Shown: positions 34,693 to 46,835, numbered from the stretch's first letter. The stretch is 64,000 nucleotides of DNA from Rhypophila decipiens (GCA_033297075.1 MU858174.1:48249-112248); one strand, 5' to 3'. Notes: a model not told the origin generated them from the sequence alone. Made by a program: numbers and translations.

Positions 34693-36504
34693 CGTCCCCG
34701 TAGGAAAAGCAGCAAGTCAAAATCCAGATCCCGAATGAAAAGTCAAGGGGCGCACTAGGAGGAGGAACACTACACCCGCTGTGAAGGCAGGGTGAGGAAA
34801 TCCTCCACGGGCTCACCAAGTCACTGGATCCGACAGACTGCTTTCCGTCATCCGGGGCTCACACGGCGGGTTGGTCTAGTTACTGCTTGGAGCACCGTTG
34901 CCGGTGGGCCTCTTGCGAGACCTCAGAAGGAGAAAGGGCCGAAGTGGATGGGGGTCTCCGTACTGACCAGGATGAGACAAGGTGCTGGGATCTTGGAACC
35001 CTTTGCTGAGGTGGGGTGACAGCCACTCTGGCGAGAGTGTGTGTTCCAGCGGGCCGTTCCAGAAGGCTGTTCCCACCGGAGCGAATGGGGAACCAAGATG
35101 CACCAGACCTTCAGACTCGTTTTGTGATGGTGTTTGGATTTGCGTGACAAGAGCTGCAGAGGCGGAGGTAGAGAGGAAGACGAAAACTGGGAGGCTTACC
35201 TGATGAAAGAAGGGGGAAGGGACTGGGCGGCGGTGAAAGCGTTCTGCGGGATTGTTAGCGACGGTTTGATTGAAAACAAACCGAGGAAAGGGATGACTTG
35301 AGGAAAGAGATGACTTGCCATTGATCTGGTCGAGGAAGCAAGGTGGATGAATGTTTGGCTTGAAGGCAGGTGAGAAAGGAAGTTGGAAAGAGGCGACAAA
35401 ATTTGTTGATTTAAGGTGGAAGGAATCTGCGAGCTCGGAATTTCTGGTCCTAAAATAGTCGCAGGAGGGGCAGACCGAAGCTGCGAAATCAGCCACTAGC
35501 GAGCAAGCGCACAGATCAGGCGGGCCAAAAGAAATTGGGTGCAAGTGGCGAATAAAAAAAGGCGGCACACCGCACTAGAGATCAGATGAGGACAGTCGAC
35601 ACGGCAACGGCAAGATCAACAAACGCGCTTGGTGGGATTGACTGCCAGTGAGGAATAAGGTTTTGGGACCCACTCTGTGAAGCTGAAGGTGAGGCGGGGG
35701 GGTCTCGCACCTCCACAGAGTGAGTCCACCGGCCTTGTGATTGAAGGAGTTGTGCAGGACGCGACACGAATTCATGGACGTAAGACCGCCGCGACCTCGA
35801 TTTATCAAATTTTGTGAGTTGACCAGATGGCCTCTCGCAGGTTTTCAATTGCCGAATTAATGACAAGTCAAGTCCATTAGACTGATCGTCGTTGGACTAC
35901 CAGGTCGTCACAAAGCCTTGTGTGAGTTAGATGAAATTCAACCAGACGTTCTACGATTGCGACCACAAAATAATACATGTAATCATTCATCTTACAGGAC
36001 CTGTTCAAGTGCAAGATGATAATTCACTACTGGAATTGAAATCAACGGGGAAGCCACAATCCGTGTTTTCGTGCACAGGTTATTCGGAATTACCATGCAG
36101 CCTTGGGCAAGGCAGCAACTGCTACATTTCAAGTTGCTTGTCTGTTTAGTGCAGAAGTGTTCAACAAACGTGTATCTAGCTGCTAATTTATTCGGGATAT
36201 ATTCATTCCCCTCCTCGGTCGAGGGTGTTGATCGATGGGTCTGGCCGTTGCTGGCTGGTGATGACGATTGGCAGGGGTAGCTCTCGAGCGCCCCACCAGG
36301 GAACCAGCCGTGCCGAGCTCACCGTGTCCGCCCAGGATGCAGCCGTGGTTTTCCTTCTTGCTGCTTCTCCTTAGAATCCCAGTCTTACCAGGGAATCTTC
36401 CAAGACTTAATTTTCAAAGCAACTCCATCTGTCACTCTTTGTCCCAATTTCTGCCAATTAATTACATCGAAACCACACCCAGAACTTCAAACAACGCAGC
36501 CAAG

Positions 36505-37051
36505 ATGCCTCGTCTTCGCGTTCGCTGCAAGTGCGACACCCGCAAGTGGGTTGGCCACCGTAAGTCTCTGATTTGTCTCTTTCGTTTGTTCAGTCTCAAT
36601 GAAGAGCAAGTACTCATCCCAATGTGCTGTAGCCGGCTACGACGAGAGCAACGGCTGCGGAGAGCAAGAGCAAACACCGCACACCCCGAACCGTGCTGCT
36701 ACTGCCGACCCTCCCAAGTATCAGCCCGAGGTTCCGTCGACATCTCCCATCCCCATGAGGTCGGACCCCTCGGTCATGCCTGGCACTTTCCCTGGTGCTG
36801 GTAGTCATACCTTCAATCCCGCATGGCCCGGAAACCCATTCGTCCGCCGTCAAGCAAACGACGCTACACCCCACCGCCAGTGCCTCTACTGTGGCCGTGG
36901 TGGCGGCAAGGAATTGCATGCGATGGATCTGACTCCTATTGACTGGGTCTATCTGCTTGGGGCCCTGGCTGTAGCCGTGATCTTGCTCGTGGTCACGGTT
37001 CTGAATCTGCAGGTGCTCGTGGGACCGAAAGGAGAGCAGCCTCAGTGCTAG
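36505..37051 (+). CDS. Cys-motif small membrane protein, 2 exons, 157 aa
   Basis: Exon 1 (36505-36559) encodes MPRLRVRCKCDTRKWVGH and ends at phase 1 (GTAAGT); exon 2 is 36633-37051. The first half has a C-x-C-D pair, then HPGYDESNGCG across the splice. A Pro/Ser-rich linker (about 35-100) leads to a second Cys pair, CLYCGRGGG, just before a membrane segment at about 123-146. A short tail (GPKGEQPQC) ends the protein. It is clearly related to the gene at 45363-45919, which shares MP.R...RC.CD..RK...HPG.D...GCG, the C..CG pair and the membrane position. A zinc-binding cytosolic head is possible. Confidence 0.8.
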
Positions 37052-37476
37052 GTACCAGTTGTTCAACACAAGCATAGTACAGTCACCGCGCGGTTGGAGG
37101 CCTACGGGGACTGGAGACTCTACTCTGCGCATTTTGTGGGCTATTGTCGGGAAACAAACGCTTTGGAATGGCAGATATACATGTATTTGTGGTTGTTTGA
37201 GGAGGAGTTTAGCTCCCGGCTTGTTTCACCTTCTTTTGTAGGCTGATAAAGCCCAGTTGTCAGGTATCGCCATATTAGACAATCCAAGCCAAGTGTCGTT
37301 TTCCCTTTAACATTTATCGAACTTTGACGTTTTTAATTCTCATTGATATAGTTGTATGATGTTTCTAACGGGTACTGAGTAAGTATTCCTCGCCACCAAG
37401 CTCCAAATCGTGGCATTTCCACAAGGATAACACGACTCCCAACCCAACAGACACCTCCAACATGGCCTCCTCCCTG
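37052..37476. other. convergent 3' flanks
   Basis: No open frame with protein-like features; downstream regions of two converging small genes. Confidence 0.5.
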
Positions 37477-37713
37477 CTAGTCCACCCTCCTAGTCCAAAG
37501 CCAAACAGCAAGCAGAAACAGCCCAGCAACGTATATCAAGACAAGATGGACCCTCCCAACCTCAAGCCATCGTCCAAACACGCTAATTCCCACGGTAAAC
37601 AAGATCAAAGCCCACACGACCAACGCAAACTGCAGGTCTTCAATCACCTCTTCGTCATCCGGTATGTCGATATACACCTCCAGCGCCCGTTGTTCCATAT
37701 TCTGCTGCTCCAT
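37477..37713 (-). CDS. small two-pass membrane protein, 78 aa
   Basis: Single exon as drawn, starting MEQQNMEQRALEV. An acidic stretch (DIPDDEEVIED) is followed by membrane segments at about 29-47 and 57-73 and a basic end (WTRRVD). The acidic head plus terminal membrane part fits the cluster. An upstream first exon could not be found, so the N-terminus may be incomplete. Confidence 0.55.
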   Translation of the reverse strand: MEQQNMEQRALEVYIDIPDDEEVIEDLQFALVVWALILFTVGISVFGRWLEVGRVHLVLIYVAGLFLLAVWLWTRRVD

Positions 37714-38774
37714 GTCTTGCAGTACCGGGGGTTCTTATGTGGACTCGGAATGGAAAGTGTGTGGTTGAGATCTAGAATGGCGGACCACTGGCTGGCAGTT
37801 AGTGTTTGTTTTGTAATTAAGAAGTGAACGAACGGGGATGGATATCCTTCGTACCCGACTCGAGCAGTGGGACAGTCTTGTGTGATGTTCTCCAAGGATA
37901 CAGTCAAGATATTATCTTAGGTAAAACGGTAATATTGGATCATCAGAAGTAGGTAGGTCAAACGGAAAACAAAGATGTAACTTTTTGGACTGAAAGGGTA
38001 AGGATACTGCAGGAGAGAGAACTCGAATAAAAGGGTTTACAGGTCAAAGGAGAGGTCGAGATCAATTAAGTGAGTATCTTTCTAGGAAATGATGGATCTG
38101 TTGTACGCCGACTTAGGTAGTAGTGCTCATGAAAGTGCGAGGGTGAGAACCGAGTAGGAATATATCAATGATGGCTAGCGATAACTTTGTGGATCTTACG
38201 TCAGGACCACTTGTGGTTTATAGAAACAAAATTTACGTTTCTTTTGGCACAAACCTTATTTAACATGCTCCAACCTAGATCTGACTGCGAAATTCATGTT
38301 GACAATATCTGTTATACCAGAGAAAGTATCAAGATATCCATCGACTTCACCGATGGCTGGTCAAATGGGAAAGCAGAGAGTTGAAATACCGAGTGCAGGC
38401 ACATGCCGGCAAATTCAGCATCAGCATCAAATTAATCTCACCTGTCTCAATGTTCCGCTTTGGTATGCAATGAACCACTCCGTATATTCAATATCTTCAA
38501 GAAGCTCGATTAAAGTTATACGTACTACATCTGAGTACCATTTCACCCTTCTATCTCTACACATGCGAATGGGCCTCAGCAGGCTCAAAAGGGGAGGCCA
38601 GCCCAAACACCCAACAGATCAAACCGCCAGCCAGCCAGCCAAACGTCTTCTGGCATTCAGGACTCCAATACTCCAAGTCCCTCTCTATCACCAGCCAGTC
38701 CCCAGCATACACAAAAGAAAATAAGATATTGAAAAAATGCAAAGAGAGGTGAGAGGACCAAAGAAGCACACGGA
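37714..38774. other. intergenic, no gene seen
   Basis: Possible promoter or missing exon of the two-pass protein gene near 37714-37910, otherwise 3' flank of the Spf1 gene. No features. Confidence 0.5.
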
Positions 38775-41700
38775 TCAACGCAGTCGGTTGGGCCCCGTGG
38801 CTTCCGCTACAGGAGCCCTTCCCTCCCTCCAGGCCCTGAGCTTCTCCTTTTTATCCTCCAACTGTCTCTCAAACTCCTTCACCTTCTCCTCGGCCTTCTT
38901 CTCCTCCTCGATTAACCGCTTCTTCTCCTCCTCTGCCTTCCTGGCTCTCTCCTTTTCGAGCTGCTCGGGTCTCCGCTCCGCGATATCCCTCGCGCGGAGA
39001 TCGCTAAACAGAGCCTTGAAGACAACCTCGATCAGGTAGCAGGCAACATAGTCAATGATCATGACGGCGGTCAGCGTGGTCTTGAACTCGTCCTTGAAGG
39101 GCACGAGCTTCATTTGGGCGTTAAGCTCTGGGATGAATTCGGTAGAGCAAGCAAAGGCGATACCCGTCACACCGATGATACCATAGAACATGCCCTTGTT
39201 CTCCGACAAAGCTTCACGGAAGGGACGTCCTTGGTAGTTGATGGCAAAAGTGGATATCTGCTGAATGAGTTGGAGAAGGTAGACGGCGCTGTTGAGGAGA
39301 GAGGGAGCAAAGTCGGCCTCGAGATCAACATCCTCGGAGCGTCTAGAAAACTGTTAGTGCCATGCTGTAGTTGGTGGGATTTCACGGAAAAACTTACGGC
39401 TCGAGTTGATCGCAGTACCGGGCAATGTAGATGAGGGTGACGATGTGCACAGCGAATTGACCGAGGATGGATCCAATGATATAAAAGTTGAAGATGTTGG
39501 GCTGGGGTCTCTCTTTGGAGAGGCCCTCGACGGACTTGGCGCGCGAAATCGACAAGAAGCAGACGCTCATAAGCATACCGCTGATGGTAATCTGCCCATC
39601 ACCAAACTTGATGCCCTCGAGATACAAGACACTCAAGCTGTAGGCGCTGATGAGGCAGTTGAGAGCAAGAATCTTGTACATCTGGATGGTGGCAACGAGG
39701 GTGCAACGACCCTGGCGAATGATGTTGGGAATGGCGATGACGTTGCGAAGCTTGGAAGTGAAGGGCGCAGCGACTGATGCATCGCCGAGCTTGAGCGTGG
39801 GGGGCTCGTCGTCCATCTCAACATCCATCATGCCCTCAGTGAGCTTGTCAGCAAAGCTAGATGCCTTCTTTGCGGCCTCAGCTTGTTTCGCCTTCCTTGG
39901 GTCCTGGTTGATGAGCTGTTGTGCGGCCGGAGAAGTGACCGTCTCGATATCGGTACCGTTGGCCTTGGCAAGCTCGGCGACAGTAACGCCCTTCTTCTGT
40001 GCCTCGCGCTCCATGGCCTTTTGGTAGTGGGGGTTCGAGGGGCCGGGAGGATAGAGATGCGCAATCAAGACAGGAACGGGAGGGGCGGGTTGGCCCCAGC
40101 GTTTCATCAGGTCAACCTGCTTCTGGTAGAGTTCCTTCATCTTGGTGTTACGTGCGTGTTCGGCGATGCGAACCAGATCATCCTGAGTACCGTTGAGAAG
40201 AGCCACGCCGATGTGAGCCTGCTTCAGCGCACCAACATCGTTGGTACCATCACCGGCCATCAACGTGTAGTAGCCCATATCCTTGAGGCCAAGCAGGATA
40301 TCCTCCTTTTGCTTGGGGGACACACGGGCATAGACCCAGGTGTAACGCAACAGAGTCTTCCAGCCAACTTGGTCCTTGAATTTGGCCAGCGCATAACCAG
40401 TGACGCACAGGTCTTTGGTCTTGACGATCTCGGGGTCAATGGGCTTGGTGGGGTCAACATCGATGTGAACCTTGTCGTCAACGCTGCGCCAGATGAGCTT
40501 TTCCTCGCCTTCAAGGCTGTGTTCGGGGGCATCGAGGATGAGAACATCACGGTCGACGATCTCGACTTCCCTGGCGACGTGGACGGCCGTGAGCGGGTTA
40601 TCGCCAGTGATCATGACCACACGGTGGCTACTCTCATTGAGCATCTGCACGGCCTGCTTGGCGTCATCCTTGAGAGGGCAATGAAGAACCAAGAATCCGG
40701 CGAACGTCAGCTCGGCTTCGACCTTCTCGCGCTTCAGTTCGTTGATCTTGTGTGTGCCAAGCTCATTATCGGTGGTGAGCTGCTTGTAGGCCAGGGCCAA
40801 GACACGGGAACCGCGACGAGTAAAGTACTTGTACGTTTCTTCATAATCGGCGGGAACGGTGACCAGCATCTTCATGATGGTTTCCGGCGCACCCTTGACA
40901 CCGACGAATGTACCCTTCAGCTTCTTACCGGTTTGCGGTTCGGTGGCATTAACAGACGCAACAGAGCTTTGGCGCTTCAGGGCAGACGAGAACTGGAAGC
41001 GGCGCTTCACCTGGACACTGCCCGAGATTCCTCCAGTCGCGGCAATACCGGGTTTGCTGGACAAGACATCGTTCTTGCCAAGACCCCAGCCAAGCGCGGT
41101 TAGAGTGGCCTTCTCCATCGGGTCACCAACGATGTCACCCTCGTCGAGTTTGACAAGCGCATGCGCGGTTGCTAGGACAAGGGTGGTTTCGATGCCAGCC
41201 TTGTTGACGGGAGTCATGTGGCTGTGCGCGCCATCGGATTCCCTAGGCGTGTCGGTGCCAGAGTGGCCTAGTCCAAGGCCGGCAATACCCTCAACCACCA
41301 GATCCTCTCCGGTCAGAGTACCGGTCTTGTCAAAGCAAGCCACATCAATACGACCAGCGAACGGGATCCGGAAAGGCTCCGTGCAGAAGATGGCGTACTT
41401 GGCGAGTGCGGCAAGACTGGTGTTGACGGCAAGACTGAGTTCCATGGGCAGTTCGGGTGGGACGACACTTGTGACGATGAGGATGCAGTCGAGCAGGAGC
41501 TTGGAGCGCTTGCGGTCCTTTTGCACACCTTCGACCCAAACATACCAAGAGGCAGCGATGGCGAAGATCAGGAGAAACAGAATGAACAGAAGAGCCTCGA
41601 CGTTGTTGGCCGAGACGCGCTCAGTGGAGTAAATCATGGTACGGACCAAGCTACCCTGGGAGGTCTCAAAGCCAGTCTTGGTGACGATTGCCATGGCACC

Positions 41701-42882
41701 ATTGTCGGGAGGAGTGGGGACACCCGAGGCAATCTTGGGCTTCTCTTCATCAGGGTTGCCGTGGGTAATCTGCAGGACCTTGGTACCACCCCACAGGAAA
41801 GAGTTCTTGTCCAGACCATCGGTGTCGAGGGTCGCCTCGCCGGGGCGAAGCTGAATAGACTCCTTCAGAAGTGGTGTGCTCTCGCCTGACAGCATGGCTT
41901 CGTTCACGATGGCGGTGCCTTCGACCAACAGCATGTCGCAAGCGACTCCGCTGTCTTCCCTGGTCCGCGTGACGGAAACCAAGTCGCCGGGCAGAAGCTT
42001 GTCGCTCGGGATCTCTGTCCACTTGCCCAGACGGTATACCCAGATGTCATATGGCTTGATTCCCATGCTCTTGAACTCGTTCATGGTCCGCTGGCGTTGC
42101 CACACAACGGTGCTCTCAAACATGACAAGCATGAAGAGCGTGAACAGCGAATAATACCAGTACTCGTCCAACATCCACAGTCCCACACAGAAAATCTGGA
42201 AGACGAAGAAGGGGGCAACGGCATGCTCCTTGAAGAGCTCGAGAAAGGTCGGGACAGGGATGTCAAAGGTGTTGAGGCCATAGTGCTGCTGCAGTCGATC
42301 GAGCTCGGTAGTGTTTGTGATGCCCTTGGAGCGTTGGTACTGATCGATCTTGGGCTTCGGCTCGGCATCGATGTCGTAAACGAGGGGACCAAAGCTTTTG
42401 GTCTCGGGGTGGTAAAGGAATCGGCGCTTCTGGAAGAGGAACGAGAGATTCGTCTTGCTTCCAACCTGCGGAAGAGATAAGTCAGACGATCCGTTTGCAT
42501 ATTGAGCGGTAGGGGACTCGTTTACCTTGTCGCGAACGAGCGCGCAAATGTCGGCAGCTCCAGCGTTTGCAATGGGGATGATCTTGATGGATTCGGCATC
42601 ATCGGTGGAGCGCGCCCTCTTGGCGGTAAAGAGGGCCCTGAGGTTGATGTTCCAGTGGGTGGACAGCCAGACCAAACTCTGGACCGTGATGATGGATCCA
42701 ACCCACACAAATGTCCATTCCGGCGCGCCGATGTGCTTTTCATAGAGCTCGGTGGTCAGGTAGTATCGCAGGAAGACGGGCCATATTATAACAAAAGGCC
42801 AGACGTAGGCGTGGCGCTGCAAGGGAAGCGGATTTAGCAGCTCGGCTGATTTGATCTGCGGACTGTCGACGAGCGGCGCCAT
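38775..42882 (-). CDS. SPF1: ER P5A-type ATPase (Spf1/ATP13A1 family), 3 exons
   Basis: Exons: 42882-42526, 42465-39398 and 39342-38775. The first intron (60 bp, GTAAAC...CTGAC...CGCAG) keeps the frame, so the open frame reads through it. Predicted 1330 aa, normal for fungal Spf1. Visible motifs are the P5-specific PPELPMELS in the membrane region, the phosphorylation site CFDKTGTLTGEDL (Asp near 500), KGAPETI, MITGDNPLTA and AGDGTNDVGALKQA. The C-terminus ends in a charged coiled coil (EKERARKAEEEKKR). P5A ATPases sit in the ER and extract mistargeted membrane helices, including tail-anchored mitochondrial proteins. Housekeeping gene, the only conserved core gene in the 28-49 kb region. Confidence 0.97.
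42466..42525 (-). other. frame-preserving intron of the Spf1 gene
   Basis: 60 bp with donor GTAAAC, branch-like TCTGAC and acceptor CGCAG. Retention would add 20 residues without a stop. Splicing is preferred because the inserted residues are low-complexity and all signals are present. Confidence 0.75.
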
Positions 42883-43470
42883 GGCTGGCCGAGGTCACCG
42901 GACGGACCGGGAGAGAGGAAAAGAGCGAAAACGAATGAAGCCAGCTAGATTGGCTAGCAAGATGGCATCGATGTTGGGAACCGTCGGCAGATGGTCTCGC
43001 GATGCGCTCGTGGAAGATGTCGTTTGTGTTTCGCTGTCACGACTCTGGCGTTGATGGGAAATTGTCGCAGCTTGCTGCAAATGACGAAAGTTGGCGGGCG
43101 ATGTGTACTCATCCCAATTTGGTCTAGCCCCATCCACTGCGGCGAATTTAAGTTTTTGACGCGCCACCACAGTGCCAGCTGTCAGCGCCTGGCCCCTTGA
43201 CGCCAAGACTGCGGCTCAACGCTGATTGAACGACACCCCTTTCATACACATTGCAACAACTGTCTCACAGCAGAAACATCTTTGCCAACAACTGTAGTGC
43301 CGCGAGCTCTTGTTTGCACGCTTATAGGACCAGAAAGGACCAGGACACATTGCACGTATAGAAGAGAACATGATCGAGACAACTTCAAGAGGGCTGATAT
43401 TTGCAAGTCTTTTTCGAAGGTGAGCAAAGCTAGCAAAAAGAATATGTGCTGCCATACCATCCATCGCAGT
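42883..43470. other. Spf1 promoter and convergent flank
   Basis: Upstream region of Spf1 and downstream region of the next minus-strand gene. No gene seen; the plus frame at 43282-43662 is antisense to a better candidate. Confidence 0.5.
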
Positions 43471-44026
43471 TCAAAGTCGCTCTGCAGTGTTGATATCACC
43501 CCACAGCCGAAGAATAAGGCAGACGAAGACAAGACACCCCAGCAAAATCCAGCACGTTCTTTGACAGAGTTGTATCCATTTGGCCCTGTCTGCGCGAAAT
43601 ATCGCCTCTCTAAACTCCATGCCCTCCACCCAACCCTCCAGACGAGCGTACCTTACAGCTAGTGAGTAAAACTTGGAGTTTTTGTGTCGGAGTGATTTGA
43701 AGATCCTCGGCGTCGGATACTGATGGACGGGCCATGACTGTGAAATAAAACAAACCCAGTTAGCACCAATAAAAGAGCTCGAGAAACCGGTACTAAGTAA
43801 GCCACCCTGACTCTCAAGTCAATCGTCTCCAGCATCATACAAACCATCCATGCCGGGAAAGCGCTCGACGACTCGAAAGCCGGAGCGAGTTCCCAACCCT
43901 GTTCAGAACGGTATCCGGTGATGGACAAGCCTACCCAGCACCCCCATTCATGCCATGCAAGACATGAGAGCAAGAAGAGTGCCAAGCCCGGCCGATACTG
44001 AATCTTGGACAGTTTGTTCGCCCCAT
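43471..44026 (-). CDS. small tail-anchored-like protein, 3 exons, 126 aa
   Basis: Exons as modelled: 44026-43999 (MGRTNCPRF, phase 1), 43930-43845 and 43737-43471. The last intron has an excellent branch and acceptor (GCTAAC, TTTCACAG) and is phase 0. The last exon is convincing: a basic helix (RIFKSLRHKNSKFYSLAVRY), 'LEGWVEGMEFREAIFRADRAKW' and a membrane segment CWILLGCLVFVCLILRLW at about 100-116 with a ten-residue tail. The first two exons are less certain: the donor of exon 1 is GTATCG and other starts are possible. Confidence 0.5.
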
Positions 44027-44383
44027 GAACAACAACCCTCGCGAGACCACAATAAAGTGAAGTCTATAACCCACACCATTTGGATCACCAAAGACCCAGA
44101 TTCTCACCCTGGCAGGAACCCTGTCAGGAACCGCGGCGAACACAACACGACCGCCTCATCCATCAATAGTGATTGCACGGATAACCCACACTCAAGTTTG
44201 GCACAACTCTCACACCCGGGGGCTTGAGCAGTTGGTCAACGACTGTCTTGGAAACACTCCCTTATATCACGACTCAGACACTCCCGAAGGAGGCGGCCGG
44301 ACGGGATGCCTTTTCCTATACACTCGACTCTCACCGTACCAGGGAAAGAGAGGGCCACAACGAGAGGCGGGGGTGCCATGCAA

Positions 44384-44811
44384 TCACCAGGACATGGCGG
44401 AGTTGGCGGCGTGTTGGTCCTTTGCCGGCCCACACAAGGGGAGAATGCTGATATAGATGTGGGTGCGAAGGACGAGGAGAACCAGCTGATACCTGGGCAC
44501 GTCAACACCACCGCAATGAGATCGGCAATGTTTCGTCCACAGAGTACAAGCTGCTTGCGCGCTGTCCTCGTTTTGGGCTGCATGGGGCGTGACGGGCTGA
44601 AAGGAACGATTGTGGAAGGAAGAGAGTCAGGGAAGGGACAAGGGCTTACCTGCGATATGAAGGTGCTAGCGACAGCTGCATCCAAGTCGGCGTGGGTATG
44701 AGCTATTGGGACATGTTAGAAAGGAGAATTGATTGCTGGACAAAGAACAAATTACTGACCATCATCGTCGGACCGAGGACGACGGCCATCGCAAGTCGGA
44801 GAGTCGCCCAT
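44384..44811 (-). CDS. small membrane-type protein, 3 exons, 105 aa
   Basis: Exons: 44811-44760 (MGDSPTCDGRRPRSDDD, phase 1, GTCAGT donor), 44702-44650 (phase 0, GTAAGC) and 44596-44384. A TATA-like box lies about 95 bp upstream. The third exon holds three Cys near 'CTLWTKHCRSHC' and a hydrophobic run (YQLVLLVLRTHIYISILPLC, about 71-90) that includes Arg and His, so it is weaker as a membrane span. Acidic/basic head, intron phases and layout match the neighbours. An alternative acceptor would read exon 3 in another frame with a NIADLIAVVLTC segment. Confidence 0.5.
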
Positions 44812-45362
44812 GGTGGGAGCAGCGAAAGGGAAGTTGGGAACGGGTTGTGCGAATGAATCGGAAAGGGAAATTTTTGGCTGTGAAGTGGGAGAGGAGAGGG
44901 TAATTTATAGGTGGTGGTTTGGCGGGACTGGCTCGCGGAATCACAGCTTTGCAGCCCCACAGTGCCGACCACCTGCACAAACCACGGAGACGCGTGATTC
45001 ACTGCAGTGATTTGAGGAGGGGCAATCGCGTCATAAGCAAATGAGATTGAAGGAAAATTCTCGTTGTCGGCGGCGGTTGTCGGCGGCGGGCGGCGGCGGG
45101 GTGCGGATTGCGCGGGGAATGACTGTCTTTCTCATCCCGTCCCTGGCGCGAGACTTGTGTGACTGGTCGGAACCTGCCGGGGAGCAGAACCAGGACGGGA
45201 ACGTCCGTGTCGGTGCTCCTCTGAGATTAATAGGACTAGGTAAGGGAGATGCATGTAACCACCGGCTTTGGGGTCTGGGCAATGAGGACGCAGCTGCAGC
45301 AGTTTATCCATGAGATCTAACGGTTTCTACCTATTCCCAATTCTCTATGTCACACCATCATT
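44812..45362. other. promoter region with CGG-rich tract
   Basis: Contains the TATA-like box and, at about 45066-45102, a run of CGG/GGC triplets (cggcggttgtcggcggcgg). No gene seen. Confidence 0.5.
44903..44911 (-). promoter_or_regulatory. TATA-like box for the 44811 gene
   Basis: CTATAAATT on the minus strand, about 95 bp before the ATG. Confidence 0.45.
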
Positions 45363-45919
45363 CTACTGCCCAATGATACGGATCTTCTTGGCCTGCACCC
45401 GATTTCTCGTCGTGGCTGTCATGACGTAAGTTATGACCAAGGCAGACAAGCCTGCGAGGAGGACAAGGGCCAAGGCAGCCATGAACAGCAATTTGTTCCA
45501 CCGTCTGCGATCTTCTCCACATGCGTCACATAGACATCTTGCCATCCATGGCTTGTGCTTAAGCTTGGGGAAGTGACGCTGTGTTAACGAACAGTGTCAG
45601 CCAAGGGACATCCTTTGCGACTATGTTTCTCCTCCAATGACTTCCATTCTCCGGAAAAATGTGGTCTCGTAAACCTTCATGAGCCAAAGCGGATCTTGGA
45701 AGGATGGAATCCCGATTCAAAGGAAATGCAACAATTACTCACTCGGGGCATAGTTGGACCACATCCTGCGAGAGGATCAGAGCCGGCTAGAGGAGCAACC
45801 AGGTTAGTAAATGTCACAATCAACACGCAAGATATTAACGGAAGAATATACTTACGATGGTTCAAACGCTTCTTCCGGGTCTTGTCGCAGTTGCACCGCG
45901 GAGCCCGTCGGTGAGGCAT
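45363..45919 (-). CDS. Cys-motif small membrane protein, 3 exons, 107 aa
   Basis: Exons: 45919-45856, 45786-45743 and 45578-45363. First intron phase 1 (GTAAGT, branch TACTAAC), second phase 0 (GTGAGT, 164 bp). The protein reads MPHRRAPRCNCDKTRKKR, then HPGSDPLAGCGP, a basic stretch, a second Cys group RCLCDACGEDRRRW and a membrane segment at about 65-88. A basic tail (NRVQAKKIRIIGQ) follows. The order C-x-C-D, HPG-x-D, GCG, C-x2-C-G, membrane equals that of the 36505 gene, so the two are paralogues. Agreement across two introns also supports the splice model. Confidence 0.75.
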
Positions 45920-46835
45920 CGTGCTTGCCTATGTGCTTGTTTTCAGAAGTTCGGTGTTGAAGGCTTGGAATCGCTTTGAAGTTCGGAGGTAACCTGAACC
46001 CAAGCGGAATTGTGCAGATATGTTAGAGGCTTCAGGAAGAAATGGCAAGAGATCCAAGGGAGCTCAACAACCAATGTCCGACAGTTTGACGTTGGCGGGG
46101 CATTCACACAATCTGCCGCTTTGCTCCGCCTTTCTGGGATTTTAAGTGGTGGTCTGTATTTGCGAGGAGCTGAAAGAAGCACGCACAACATTTCATCGAA
46201 ATCCCTCCGTCTCATGCCATTAGGTGTTGCTCAACACCTGCTGGGCTTCTTCCGTCTAATGAAAAATCAAAAAGGTGTCGTTGTGAATGTTCGGCGACTC
46301 CTCGCAGCGCAATCTCCCCTCAGCCCAATCTCCCTCCGTGCCTCGTGCCATTCACGGAGGGGGTTAAGGGACAAGTACGAATGATGAAAAACTTTGGCAA
46401 TCATTGTAGTCTAACATTCAGCTCATAAATCCGAGTCAATGGCTACATTCGATCCTGGATACCGAGGTACAGATAAGATTTCTCACTGGGTTGGGTTGGT
46501 GGGCGGGGCTCTTGCGTGCGGTGCTGTGGCTCCGCTTTGATCAGCCCGCCGCCCCAGACCAGACGACAGGGCAACGACACTGCAGCGGGGATCCAGTCCC
46601 GACTTCAATTCAGGAACCGTTTTTGCCTGAAAGTTCCCCCCGGAATTCCATCAATCCTTTCCTTAGATGCGTATTGTTAGGGATCTTTCTTGATCTCCCC
46701 ACTTGCACTGCATTATCTCTTTGGCTGCTGGATTCACCAAGTGAAACAGCCTTGTCTTGGCAAATCTTTTGTCAATTGGCAAACTCGGCACAATCAACTG
46801 TTTCTTTCCCGCGCAATCCTTTTTTCTTGATCAAA
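45920..46835. other. divergent promoter region
   Basis: Lies between two divergently transcribed small membrane genes. Frames present (for example plus 46010-46384) show no features. Confidence 0.5.

Larger units (their letters stand above)
32593..36504. other. gene-poor region with a hAT element and a possible mini ORF
   Basis: Contains the hAT element (33796-34692) and the 50-codon hydrophobic ORF at 33190-33342, both listed separately. A minus-strand frame at 34876-35568 is crossed by intron-like signals but gives no convincing protein. Nothing else supportable. Confidence 0.5.

Noticed and set aside
34876..35568. 230-codon minus frame crossed by plausible introns
   Set aside because: Spliced readings give basic or Pro/Ser-rich text without signal, domain or membrane segment, and the phases do not agree with one start.
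39883..41103. 406-codon plus-strand frame
   Set aside because: Antisense of the Spf1 coding region.
43282..43662. 126-codon plus frame
   Set aside because: Antisense to the last exon of the 43471-44026 gene, which has far better splice signals and a membrane segment.
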